Shown here in pieces: positions 15,155-24,384 of a stretch of DNA of 35,679 nucleotides. Source of the DNA: Magnetospirillum sp. (GTDB lineage: Bacteria > Pseudomonadota > Alphaproteobacteria > Rhodospirillales > Magnetospirillaceae); contig JACRFY010000099.1 in assembly GCA_016212565.1 (NCBI GenBank), positions 1-35,679 of the forward strand. The letters run 5' to 3'. Made by a program: the position numbers and the translations under genes. Below the pieces are notes generated by a model. It did not search any database. It had not been told where the DNA came from and worked only from the letters and a program-made list of their open reading frames with translations. Position 1 is the first letter of the stretch. Every line of letters starts with the position of its first letter.

Positions 15155-18052
15155 ATGAGGGATCCCGTGATCAGCCGCGACTCCGAGCTGGGACGCTCGG
15201 AAGTCAAGACCACCACCTGCTATATGTGCGCCTGCCGCTGCGGCATCCGCGTCCATGTCCGCGACGGCGAAGTCCGCTACATCGAAGGCAACCCCGACCA
15301 CCCGCTCAACCAGGGGGTGATCTGCGCCAAGGGTGCCTCGGGGATCATGAAGCAGTACTCGCCGGCCCGCCTGACCCAGCCGCTGAAGCGCAAGGAGGGG
15401 GCCGAACGCGGCACCAACGCCTTCGAGGCGATCTCGTGGGACGAGACCTTCCAGATCCTCGAAGAGCGCCTGGGCAACATCCGCGCCACCGATCCGAAGA
15501 AGCTGGCCCTGTTCACCGGCCGCGACCAGATGCAGGCGCTGACCGGCATGTTCGCCAAGCAGTTCGGCACCCCCAACTACGCCGCCCACGGCGGCTTCTG
15601 CTCGGTCAACATGGCCGCGGGGATGATCTACACCATCGGCGGCAGCTTCTGGGAATTCGGCGGCCCCGACCTCGACCGCGCCAAGCTGTTCGTGATGATC
15701 GGCACCGCCGAGGATCACCACTCCAACCCGATGAAGATCGCGCTGGGCACGTTCAAGCGCGGCGGCGGGCGGTTCATCGCCATCAATCCCGTCCGCACCG
15801 GCTATGCCGCCATCGCCGACGAGTGGGTGCCGATCCGTCCCGGCACCGACGGCGCCCTGCTGCTGGCGCTGATCCACGAGATCATCGAGATGGGGATGTT
15901 CGACCGCGAATTCCTCATCCAGTACACCAACGCCGCCGAGCTGGTGAATCTCGACGAGAAGAGCGACACCTTCGGCCTGTTCGTCCGCGACCCCGACGTG
16001 CCGGTGCGCCCCGACACCTTCGACACCCCCGACCGCCTGTGGTGGGACCGCCATTCCGACGCCCCGGTGGTGTCGCGCACCGGCGACACCGAGGGCCGGC
16101 TGATGGGCGAGTTCACCCTGCCCGACGGCACCCCGGTCAAGCCCTCGTTCCAGTTGCTGAAGGACCGGGTCAAGGACTTCTCCCCGGACTGGGCCGAGGG
16201 CATCACCGGCATCCCCGCCGCCACCATCAAGCGCCTCGCCCACGAGATGGGCGTCACCGCGCGCGACCAGAAGATCGAGCTGCCCATCGCCTGGACCGAC
16301 TGCTGGGGCAAGGACCACGACACGGTGGTCGGCAACCCGGTGGCCTTCCATGCCATGCGCGGGCTGGCGGCACACTCGAACGGCTTCCACGCCATCCGCT
16401 CGCTCAGTATCCTGATGACCATCCTCGGCACCATCGACCGCCCGGGCGGCTTCCGCCACAAGGCCCCCTTCCCGCGACCGATCCCGCCCTGCCCCAAGCC
16501 GCCCAAGGGCGTCCACGCCATCAAGCCCAACACGCCGCTCGAAGGCACGCCGCTGGGCTGGCCGGCCGATCCCGACGAACTGTCGGTGGACGCCAACGGC
16601 ACCCCCTTGCGCATCGACAAGGCCTTCTCGTGGGAGTTCCCGCTGTCGGTGCACGGGCTGATGCACAACGTCATCACCAATGCCTGGCGCGGCGATCCCT
16701 ACCCCATCGACACCCTGTTCCTGTTCATGGCCAACATGGCGTGGAACTCGACCATGAACACGGTCGAAGTGCGCAAGATGCTGGTCGATAAGGACGAGAA
16801 CGGCGACTACAAGATCCCCTTCATCGTCGTCGCCGACGCCTTCCAGTCGGAAACGGTGGCCTTCGCCGATCTGGTGCTGCCCGACACCAGCTATCTCGAA
16901 CGCCACGACGTGATGAGCATCCTCGACCGCCCGATCTCGGAGTTCGACGGCCCGATCGATTCGGTGCGCGTGCCGATCCTGCCGCCCCTGGGCGACTCGA
17001 AGCCGTTCCAGGAGGTGCTGATCGAACTCGGCTCGCGCCTCAAGCTGCCGGCCTTCGTCCACAAGGACGGCTCGCGCAAGTTCCGCGACTACCCCGACTT
17101 CATCGTCAACTTCGAGACCGACGCCGGCTCGGGGATCGGCTTCCTCGCCGGGTGGCGCGGCAAGTCGGGCGAGAAGTTCATGGTCGGCGAGCCCAATCCC
17201 AGCCAGTGGGAGATGTACGCCCGCAACAACAACCATTTTCACTACGAGTTGCCGCGCAGCTACCAGTACATGCGCAACTGGAACAAGGGCTACCTGACCT
17301 GGGCCCAGCGGCATCGTCTGGTCCGCTATACCGACGCCATCAACATCCACCTCTATTCCGAGGTGTTGCAGAAGTTCCGCCTCGCCGCCGAGGGCAAGTG
17401 GCAAGGCAAGCAGCCTCCCGAGCATCTGCGCGAACGGGTCAGGACCTTCTTCGACCCGCTGCCCTTCTACTACCCGCCGCTGGAGTGGCGGCAGACCGAT
17501 GCCAGCCGCTATCCGCTGTCGGCGCTGACCCAGCGGCCGATGGCCATGTACCATTCGTGGGATTCGCAGAACGCGTGGCTGCGCCAGATCCACACCCACA
17601 ACGTCCTGTTCGTCCACCCCTCGGTGGGGGCGGAGAACTGCTTCAAGGACGGCGGCTGGGTGTGGGTGGAAAGCCCGTGGGGCAAGGTGCGCTGCATCGC
17701 CCGCTACTCGGAAGCGGTCGAGCCGGGCACGGTGTGGACGTGGAACGCCATCGGCAAGGCCAGCGGCGCCTGGGGCCTGGACAACGACGCCGACGAGGCC
17801 AAGAAGGGCTTCCTGCTCAACCACCTGATCTCGGAAGAGCTGCCGTGCATGGTCGGCGGGCGTACCGTCTCCAACTCCGACCCGGTCACCGGCCAGGCGG
17901 CGTGGTACGACGTGCGCGTGCGCGTCACCGCCTGCACCGAGGACGAACCGGCCGAAAGCTGGCCGCAATTCCCCTCGCTGCCCGACGTGCCCGGCCAGAC
18001 CGGCTTCAAGCACCGGGTCCAGGCGTTCTTCGCCGGCAAGCACAAGGGCTAG
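15155..18052 (+). CDS. soeA: Molybdopterin oxidoreductase catalytic subunit, SoeA/PsrA-like (likely cytoplasmic)
   Basis: 'CYMCACRCGIRVHVRDGEVRYIEGNPDHPLNQGVICAKG' 4Fe-4S motif, 'GGFCSVNMAAGMIYTIGGSFWEFGGPDLDRAKLFVMIG', C-terminal molybdopterin dinucleotide-binding region. No Tat signal seen. Confidence 0.78.
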   Translation: MRDPVISRDSELGRSEVKTTTCYMCACRCGIRVHVRDGEVRYIEGNPDHPLNQGVICAKGASGIMKQYSPARLTQPLKRKEGAERGTNAFEAISWDETFQILEERLGNIRATDPKKLALFTGRDQMQALTGMFAKQFGTPNYAAHGGFCSVNMAAGMIYTIGGSFWEFGGPDLDRAKLFVMIGTAEDHHSNPMKIALGTFKRGGGRFIAINPVRTGYAAIADEWVPIRPGTDGALLLALIHEIIEMGMFDREFLIQYTNAAELVNLDEKSDTFGLFVRDPDVPVRPDTFDTPDRLWWDRHSDAPVVSRTGDTEGRLMGEFTLPDGTPVKPSFQLLKDRVKDFSPDWAEGITGIPAATIKRLAHEMGVTARDQKIELPIAWTDCWGKDHDTVVGNPVAFHAMRGLAAHSNGFHAIRSLSILMTILGTIDRPGGFRHKAPFPRPIPPCPKPPKGVHAIKPNTPLEGTPLGWPADPDELSVDANGTPLRIDKAFSWEFPLSVHGLMHNVITNAWRGDPYPIDTLFLFMANMAWNSTMNTVEVRKMLVDKDENGDYKIPFIVVADAFQSETVAFADLVLPDTSYLERHDVMSILDRPISEFDGPIDSVRVPILPPLGDSKPFQEVLIELGSRLKLPAFVHKDGSRKFRDYPDFIVNFETDAGSGIGFLAGWRGKSGEKFMVGEPNPSQWEMYARNNNHFHYELPRSYQYMRNWNKGYLTWAQRHRLVRYTDAINIHLYSEVLQKFRLAAEGKWQGKQPPEHLRERVRTFFDPLPFYYPPLEWRQTDASRYPLSALTQRPMAMYHSWDSQNAWLRQIHTHNVLFVHPSVGAENCFKDGGWVWVESPWGKVRCIARYSEAVEPGTVWTWNAIGKASGAWGLDNDADEAKKGFLLNHLISEELPCMVGGRTVSNSDPVTGQAAWYDVRVRVTACTEDEPAESWPQFPSLPDVPGQTGFKHRVQAFFAGKHKG

Positions 18053-18063
18053 GGGGGCGGGCC

Positions 18064-18801
18064 ATGAACGACAAGCAATACGCCCTGGTGATCGACCTCA
18101 ACGTCTGCGTCGGCTGCCATGCCTGCGTCACCAGTTGCAAGGAGTGGAACACCTCGGGCTTCGCCGGGCCGCTGCCGGACACCAATCCCTACGGCGCCGA
18201 GCCGTCGGGGGTGTTCTTCAACCGCGTCCAGACCTTCGAGTGCGGCACCTTCCCCGCCACCGAGACCATCCACTTCCCCAAATCCTGCCTGCATTGCGAG
18301 GAGCCGCCCTGCGTGCCGGTGTGCCCGACCGGCGCCTCGTACAAGCGCGAGGCCGACGGCATCGTCCTGGTCGACACCGACAAATGCGTCGGCTGCAAGT
18401 ACTGCTCGTGGTCGTGCCCCTACGGCGTGCGCGAGTTCGACGAGGTGATGGGGGTGATGAAGAAGTGCACCCTGTGCGTCGACCGCATCTACGACCTCAG
18501 CCTGCCGCCCGAACGGCGCAAGCCGGCCTGCGTGCTGGCCTGCCCGTCGGGAGCGCGCATCTTCGGCGACATCAAGGATCCCACCTCGGCAGCCTCGGTG
18601 GCCATCTTCGAGAGTTCCGGCTACCAGTTGATGCCGGAATGGGGCACCAGCCCGTCGAACCATTACCTGCCGCGGCGCAAGGCCAAGATCCTGCTCCACG
18701 AGGACGAACTGGTGCGCGCCGACAACGCGCTCAAGATCGAGGCCGATCTCGCCAAGCCGGCGTTCAGCGCCCCGTCCATCGACGACATGTCCAGCTGGTA
18801 A
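18064..18801 (+). CDS. soeB: 4Fe-4S ferredoxin-type subunit of the molybdo-oxidoreductase, SoeB-like
   Basis: Multiple Cys clusters: 'CVGCHACVTSCKEWN', 'CLHCEEPPCVPVCPTGA', 'CVGCKYCSWSCPYGV', 'CTLCVDRI', 'CVLACPSGAR'. Confidence 0.82.
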   Translation: MNDKQYALVIDLNVCVGCHACVTSCKEWNTSGFAGPLPDTNPYGAEPSGVFFNRVQTFECGTFPATETIHFPKSCLHCEEPPCVPVCPTGASYKREADGIVLVDTDKCVGCKYCSWSCPYGVREFDEVMGVMKKCTLCVDRIYDLSLPPERRKPACVLACPSGARIFGDIKDPTSAASVAIFESSGYQLMPEWGTSPSNHYLPRRKAKILLHEDELVRADNALKIEADLAKPAFSAPSIDDMSSW

Positions 18802-18812
18802 GGACCACGCCC

Positions 18813-19793
18813 ATGCGCCCCGCCTTTTCGGTCCTGTTCCTCACCACCCTGATCGGCGCCGGTCAGGGCCTGCTGGTCGCCCTGGTCGCCGGCCAGTGGT
18901 ACTTCGTCATCGGCGCCGGCCCGGCCGCCGAATCGGGTCGCTTCTACGCCCTGGGCGTGGTGGCGGCGCTGGCCTTCCTCGGCCTCGGCCTGTTCGCCTC
19001 GTTCTTCCACCTCGCCAAGCCGCAGCGGGCGTGGCGGACCATCAGCCAGTGGCGGACCTCGTGGCTGTCGCGCGAGGTGATCCTGCTGCCGGCGGTGGTC
19101 GGGCTGGCGATGATCTACGGCGGCGTCCATTTCCTGGAGTGGAAGCCGGTGCTGCTGACCTTCACCAACCAGAAGTCCCTCGACCTGTCGATGGCCCTGG
19201 GCTTCCTGGTCGCCGGCGCGGCGCTGCTGCTGTTCGTCGCCACCGGCATGATCTATGCCTGCGTCCGCTTCATGCCCCAGTGGTCGAGCGCCTGGACGGT
19301 GGTCAACTACACCCTGACCGGCCTGTCCTCGGGCTTCATCGCCGCCACCGCCTTCGCCACCTGGGCGAAAAGCCCGCTGGCCGGCTTCTTCGCCGCCGCC
19401 GCCCTGGTCCTGACCCTGACCGCGCTGGTCGGCAAGGCGGTGCATCTGTGGCGCAACGGGCGGATCAAGCCGACCTCGTCGATGCGCACGGCGATCGGCG
19501 TCAACCACCGCAACATCCGCCAGATGACCCAGGGCTTCATGGGCCATTCGTTCAACACCCGCGAGTTCTTCCATCCCGGCAGCCCCGAGGCGGTCAAGGG
19601 GGTGGTGGCGCTGGGCCTGGCCTTCGGCTTCGCCATCCCCGCCGGCCTGGTGGTGGCGGCATGGGTGGTCGGCGAGTGGCAGATCGCCGTGGCGGCGGTG
19701 GCCATCCAGTATGCCGGCCTGCTGGCCGAGCGCTGGGCCTTCTTCGCCCAGGGCCACCATGTGCAGAACCTCTACTACCAGACGCGGGGATAG
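18813..19793 (+). CDS. soeC: DmsC/SoeC-like membrane anchor subunit
   Basis: ATG at 18813; 'GLFASFFHLAKPQRAWRTISQWRTSWLSREVI', multi-TM, DmsC-like; directly downstream of the FeS subunit. Confidence 0.78.
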   Translation: MRPAFSVLFLTTLIGAGQGLLVALVAGQWYFVIGAGPAAESGRFYALGVVAALAFLGLGLFASFFHLAKPQRAWRTISQWRTSWLSREVILLPAVVGLAMIYGGVHFLEWKPVLLTFTNQKSLDLSMALGFLVAGAALLLFVATGMIYACVRFMPQWSSAWTVVNYTLTGLSSGFIAATAFATWAKSPLAGFFAAAALVLTLTALVGKAVHLWRNGRIKPTSSMRTAIGVNHRNIRQMTQGFMGHSFNTREFFHPGSPEAVKGVVALGLAFGFAIPAGLVVAAWVVGEWQIAVAAVAIQYAGLLAERWAFFAQGHHVQNLYYQTRG

Positions 19794-19830
19794 GGGCAGG
19801 CCAGGGCTGTTCAGTCCTCCCCATTCCCCT

Positions 19831-20045
19831 CGTCATCTCCACGAAAGCGGAGATCCATGGCGGTCGCGGAGGCGGCTTTCGGTAACGAAACGCCGCCATC
19901 TTTGCCCAAACATGGAGTCCCGCTTTCGCGCATTGGCGCTGACCTAAGCATGTTCTTCACCACCAAGACGCCAAGGGGGGGCGTCCGCGCCTTGGTGCCT
20001 TGGCGATGCCGCCGAAGGCGGCCTTGGTGTCTTGGCGGTGAATCG
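19831..20045. repeat. Mosaic of interspersed repeat-like inverted repeats
   Basis: atctcc-acgaaagc-ggagat; ggcggctttcg..cgaaacgccgcc; 'caccaagacgccaag ... ccttggtgtcttggcggtga'. Short-repeat style intergenic sequence. Confidence 0.5.
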
Positions 20046-20065
20046 TTCCCCCTCCGTCCGCCCAC

Positions 20066-20446
20066 GCGGTGCATTCGGAACGAACGGCCAAGTTGCTGGC
20101 TGCGTTCCCCAACGGGACGTTTTCGGCGGAGGCGCTGAAAATCCTTTTCATGGGCTACAAGCGTGAAAACGAATTCGAAGCGGACGAACGCGTCTTTACC
20201 ATCTTCGACCGAACCGGCTACGATCCGCGGCAGACGTCGCCGTTCTTTCGCCAGCTCATAAAGATCTACCCGCAAACCAGAGCCGAGACGACGTCGCTCT
20301 ATTCGACGCATCCCGGCACCCTGGAGCGAATCCGCCGGATGGAGGACCTCGCGGCGTCGCTGCCGCGCCCACGTACGGAACCACCTTCGCCGGGCTGGAG
20401 CGAGCTCAAGCGCCTGTTTCCGACCCCGCCGGACCTGAGGACCTCC
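20066..20446 (+). pseudogene. Truncated M48-family peptidase remnant (C-terminal part only)
   Basis: 'GYKRENEFEADERVFTIFDRTGYDPRQTSPFFRQL...STHPGTLERIRRME' resembles the M48 C-terminal helical region; no HExxH upstream in frame. Confidence 0.6.
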
Positions 20447-20448
20447 CA

Positions 20449-21222
20449 ATGCCCGATCTTTCCGCCGCCACCCGCTATACCGATCTCGCCCTGACGTGGG
20501 GCGGCAATCTTTTGTGGGCGACGCTGACCATCGCCATCGGCTGGACCGTCGCCGGCTGGGCCCATCGCGGCATTGCCGCCGCCCTGGGGCGCACCACGGT
20601 CGGCGACGCCACCCTGGCCCATTTCGCCGCCAGTCTGGCGCGGTGGGCGGTCCTGGTGGTGGCGGGCATTGCCGCCCTCGAACATCTCGGCGTCCAGACC
20701 ACCTCGGTGGTGGCGGTGCTCGGCGCCGCCGGCCTGGCGGTCGGCCTGGCCTTGCAGGGCACGCTGTCCAACCTCGCCGCCGGGGTGATGCTGATCGTCT
20801 TCCGTCCCTTCAAGGTCGGGGATTCCATCGAGAGCGGCGCGCTGGCCGGCAAGGTGGGCGCCGTGACCCTGTTCCATACCATGCTGATCACCGGCGACAA
20901 CGTCCAGGTGGTGGCCCCCAATGCGGTGCTGTGGAGCGGCGCGCTGCGCAACCTCACCTTCCACGCCACCCGGCGCGTCGAACTGCTGGTGGCGGTGCCG
21001 CTGGCAGCCGGCCATGACGCGGTGACGACGGCGATCGGCGGACTGATGAAAGCCGATTCCCGCATCGCCCAATCCCCGGCGCCCTCGGTGACCGTGACCC
21101 GCTTCCTCGCCGACCTCGACAAGGCCGAGCTGTCGGTGAAGGTGTGGTGCGCCACCGGCGACGCCGATTCCGTGAAGGCCGATCTGGCGGCGGCGATCTG
21201 GCGCGAGGGCCTGGCCGGTTAA
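20449..21222 (+). CDS. Small-conductance mechanosensitive channel, MscS family
   Basis: 'VVAVLGAAGLAVGLALQGTLSNLAAGVMLIVFRPFKVGDSIE' and 'LITGDNVQVVAPNAVLWSGALRNLT'. Confidence 0.93.
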   Translation: MPDLSAATRYTDLALTWGGNLLWATLTIAIGWTVAGWAHRGIAAALGRTTVGDATLAHFAASLARWAVLVVAGIAALEHLGVQTTSVVAVLGAAGLAVGLALQGTLSNLAAGVMLIVFRPFKVGDSIESGALAGKVGAVTLFHTMLITGDNVQVVAPNAVLWSGALRNLTFHATRRVELLVAVPLAAGHDAVTTAIGGLMKADSRIAQSPAPSVTVTRFLADLDKAELSVKVWCATGDADSVKADLAAAIWREGLAG

Positions 21223-21254
21223 ATCGTGATGCCCAAAATGGGCATCACGATTTA
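21220..21254. terminator. Perfect 16-bp stem hairpin overlapping the mscS-like stop codon
   Basis: taaatcgtgatgccca-aaa-tgggcatcacgattta; arms begin and end with TAA/TTA. Confidence 0.7.
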
Positions 21255-21368
21255 GTCCTTATGGTTTTGCCCTCGCCGGGCGCTCGCTCCGCTCGCTTGG
21301 CCGCACCCTCAATGGGCGCTGAAGCCGCCCCGTTTCATGCATCGCGGGTCGGCAACGCCGGTGGGCGG

Positions 21369-24104
21369 CTAAAGGGTCAAAAAGCCCCGCGTCTCGCGCA
21401 CCGCTTCGGCGAGGCCGACCTTGCGCACCTCGACGCCCTCGGGGAAGGCGCCGAACAGCCGCGACGGCATCATCGGATCGAGCAGCACGAACACCCCGTG
21501 GTCGCCGGCCTGACGCACCAGGCGGCCGAAAGCCTGCTTGAGGCGCAGCCGGGCGATCATGTCGTCGTAGGTCTTGCCGCCGAACCGCGCCCGGCGCGCC
21601 CGGTGGAGGATGTCGGGGCGCGGCCACGGCACGCGGTCGAAGACGATCAGCCGCAGCGACCGGCCGGGCACGTCGACGCCGTCGCGCACCGCGTCGGTGC
21701 CCAGCAGGCAGGCGTCCTCCTCGGCGCGGAAGATGTCGACGATGGTACCGGTGTCCATGGTGTCGACATGCTGGGCCAGCAGGGGGAAGCCGGCATCGTC
21801 GAGCGGCCCGGCGATGCGCTTGTAGACCGCCTTCAGCCGCGAGATGGCGGTGAACAGCCCCAGCCCGCCGCCGCCAGCGGCCAGGAACAGCTCGCGATAG
21901 GCGGCGGCGACCTGATCCATGTCGTCCTTGCGCACGTCCGAGATCACCAGCACCCGGGTCTGGCGCGGATAGTCGAACGGCGACGGCACCGCGGCGCGCA
22001 ACGGCGCGTTGGCGAGATGCAGGGCGCCGGTGCGGCGTTCGGCGGCGCGCCAGTCGGCTTCCATCTCGCCCGAACCGTCGCGCAGCGTCGCCGAGGTGAT
22101 CAGCACCCCATGGGCCGGCTCGGTCACCGCCTTGGCGAAGGGCAGGGTCGGGTCGATCCAGTGGCGGTGCATGCCGACGTCGAGGTCGCGGCCGTCGCTG
22201 CGCTCGACGGCGAACCAATCGACGTGATCGTCGGGCGGCGGGCGGCTGAGGCCCTCCAGCATCGCCTTCCACCCCGCCAGCGGCAGCAGCACCCGGCGCT
22301 CGATGGAGCGGGTCAGGCCCTCGATGCGCGCCCGCGTCGCCGTGTCCAGCTCGGCAGCCTCGTCGTCGAGCTGGCGGGCCAGGGCGCGCGACAGGGTCAG
22401 GAGCGGCGTCCCCAGCCGCCCCAGCGCCTGCGCCAGATCGGCGGCGGCGGCGAGCAGCCCCTCGACCGGCGGCAGGACCTCGGTCGCCAGGCTGTAGGGC
22501 GAGGTCGGGCCGTGGCTGCGGGCGTAGACCTGACGACGCACCAGGGCGAGGAAGGTCTCGGCCGGCCCGTGGGGATTGCCCGCGCCGACCCGCGCCGGCC
22601 ACGCCGGGCCGGGCAGGGCATGGGCGGCGGACAGGGCGGCGTCGAGCGCCTCGGGCGCCTCTTCGGCGAGGCCGATCAGGTCCTCGGCGCGGCGCTTGAG
22701 GCCGCGGGCGCGCGAGCGGGTCGCCTCGCCCTCCGGCCCCAGCAGCCAGCGGCGCATCTCCGCCCCCTCCACCCCGGTCAGGGCGGTGGAGAAGGCATTG
22801 TCGGCGGCGTCGAAGACATGATGGCCCTCGTCGAAGACCAGTCGGGTCGGCATGGTGGCATCGTCGAGGCCGCCCAACGCCGCCTGGACCATCACCAGGG
22901 CATGGTTGGCGACGACGATCTCGGCGCGGCGGGCGCGGCGGATGGCGCGCTCGATGAAGCACTTGCGGTAATGGGGGCAGGCGGAATAGACGCACTCGCC
23001 GCGGCGGTCGGCCAGACCCAGGGTCTGCGCCCGCCCCAACAGGTCGGCCAGCCAGCCGGGGAAGTCGCCGCCGACCATGTCGCCGTCGCGGGTGGCCAGC
23101 GCCCAGCGCGACATCAGCCCCACCGCCGTCGCCGCCGCCGGAGCGGCGCGATTGACCGCCTCCTCCAGGTTCAGCAGGCACAGATAGTTCTCGCGGCCCT
23201 TGCGGATCACCACCTTGCGCGCCTTCTCCGCCGGATGGGGATACAAGCGGTCGAGTTCGGAATCGAGCTGGCGTTGCAGGTTGCGGGTGTGGGTGGAGAT
23301 CCACACCGGCGCCCCGTTCTTCTCCGCCCACAGCGAGGCGGGGGCGATGTAGCCGAGCGTATTGCCGGTGCCGGTGCCGGCCTCGGACAGCACCAGGGCC
23401 GGCTCGCCGACCCGCTCGCGGGGCAGGAAGGCGGCCGAAGCCGCCGAGGCGTAGTCGGCCTGGCTCGGCCGCTGCTCGGCGCCGGGGCCGAGGATGGCGG
23501 CGAGGCGGATGCGGGCGTCGGCGGGATCGACGGGGACATTGCCGGGCGGCGGCTCGGGAGCATGTTCGGACCATTCCGGCAACCGCTCCCACACCCGCGG
23601 CGCCCCACCGCGCACCCCCTCGGCCGACACCCCCAGCGCCGCCAGCACCGCGGTGCCGAAGCCCCAGCCGGCCCGGGCCATCGACCAGGCGGCGAGGCGC
23701 AGGTCGCCGGCCTGGGCGGGGGTAAGCCCGGGCACGGACTCGGCCAGTTCCTCCAGCAGGCGGCGGGCGGCGGCGATCAGCGCCTCGGCCTCGTCTTCGA
23801 GGTCGTGCGGCCGCGCCAGCCCCATCGCCTCGGCCACGCCCCTGGGCGTCGGCAGGCAGAAGCGGGCCGGGCGGACGAAGGCATGGAGTTCGAGGATATC
23901 GAGCGCCTCGAACCGCTCCAGCCCCAGCCGGCCGGCCACCGCCGGCACATGGCAGACCAACGGCGGCTCGCGACGGACGCGGGCGGCAGCGGCGGGCAGG
24001 GTCAGGCGGTGGAATTCGCCGTCGACGTCCAGCAGCACCGCCCCGCGCACGCCGGCGGCCAAGGCGGGCAGATGGGGAAGGACGATGCGGGGCGGCGCGC
24101 TCAT
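21369..24104 (-). CDS. DinG/XPD-like ATP-dependent DNA helicase with variant Walker A
   Basis: 'EAGTGTGNTLGYIAPASLWA', 'DEGHHVFDAADNAFS', FeS-type cysteines 'YLCLLN..ECVYSACPHYRKCF', 'LKQAFGRLVRQAGDHGVFVLLD'. ATG at 24104. Confidence 0.85.
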   Translation of the reverse strand: MSAPPRIVLPHLPALAAGVRGAVLLDVDGEFHRLTLPAAAARVRREPPLVCHVPAVAGRLGLERFEALDILELHAFVRPARFCLPTPRGVAEAMGLARPHDLEDEAEALIAAARRLLEELAESVPGLTPAQAGDLRLAAWSMARAGWGFGTAVLAALGVSAEGVRGGAPRVWERLPEWSEHAPEPPPGNVPVDPADARIRLAAILGPGAEQRPSQADYASAASAAFLPRERVGEPALVLSEAGTGTGNTLGYIAPASLWAEKNGAPVWISTHTRNLQRQLDSELDRLYPHPAEKARKVVIRKGRENYLCLLNLEEAVNRAAPAAATAVGLMSRWALATRDGDMVGGDFPGWLADLLGRAQTLGLADRRGECVYSACPHYRKCFIERAIRRARRAEIVVANHALVMVQAALGGLDDATMPTRLVFDEGHHVFDAADNAFSTALTGVEGAEMRRWLLGPEGEATRSRARGLKRRAEDLIGLAEEAPEALDAALSAAHALPGPAWPARVGAGNPHGPAETFLALVRRQVYARSHGPTSPYSLATEVLPPVEGLLAAAADLAQALGRLGTPLLTLSRALARQLDDEAAELDTATRARIEGLTRSIERRVLLPLAGWKAMLEGLSRPPPDDHVDWFAVERSDGRDLDVGMHRHWIDPTLPFAKAVTEPAHGVLITSATLRDGSGEMEADWRAAERRTGALHLANAPLRAAVPSPFDYPRQTRVLVISDVRKDDMDQVAAAYRELFLAAGGGGLGLFTAISRLKAVYKRIAGPLDDAGFPLLAQHVDTMDTGTIVDIFRAEEDACLLGTDAVRDGVDVPGRSLRLIVFDRVPWPRPDILHRARRARFGGKTYDDMIARLRLKQAFGRLVRQAGDHGVFVLLDPMMPSRLFGAFPEGVEVRKVGLAEAVRETRGFLTL

Positions 24105-24384
24105 GGACGGACTATAACCGACAAGCCCCTCGCCCGCGAGCGGGGGCGCGGCGAAACAATGCGCGGGGAGACCTGCATCCTTCGCAACGCCCCTGTTGGC
24201 CTCCCGGGAACCCGTGAGGGAACGTCGCCAGTCCCCGGGGACGTCATTCCCGCTGGTGCGCAGAGGTGCTGACTTAAGTGTGGACGGCCCATCCGACCCT
24301 AAGGCAACGCCGCCGCGCACCAGCGCGGACGACGCCTATCGGGTGGTCGACGCGACCGCTCTCCTGCCCCCGCCCACACCCTTC

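Noticed and set aside
14963-18043. 1,026-aa minus-strand ORF
   Set aside because: Exact antisense shadow of the soeA-like gene; biased composition and no domain motifs.
21369-24104. Decayed helicase pseudogene
   Set aside because: Apart from the Walker A lysine the frame is uninterrupted and the other motifs look intact, so kept as a CDS with a variant motif.
21144-24272. 1,042-aa plus-strand ORF
   Set aside because: Antisense shadow of the DinG-like helicase gene.
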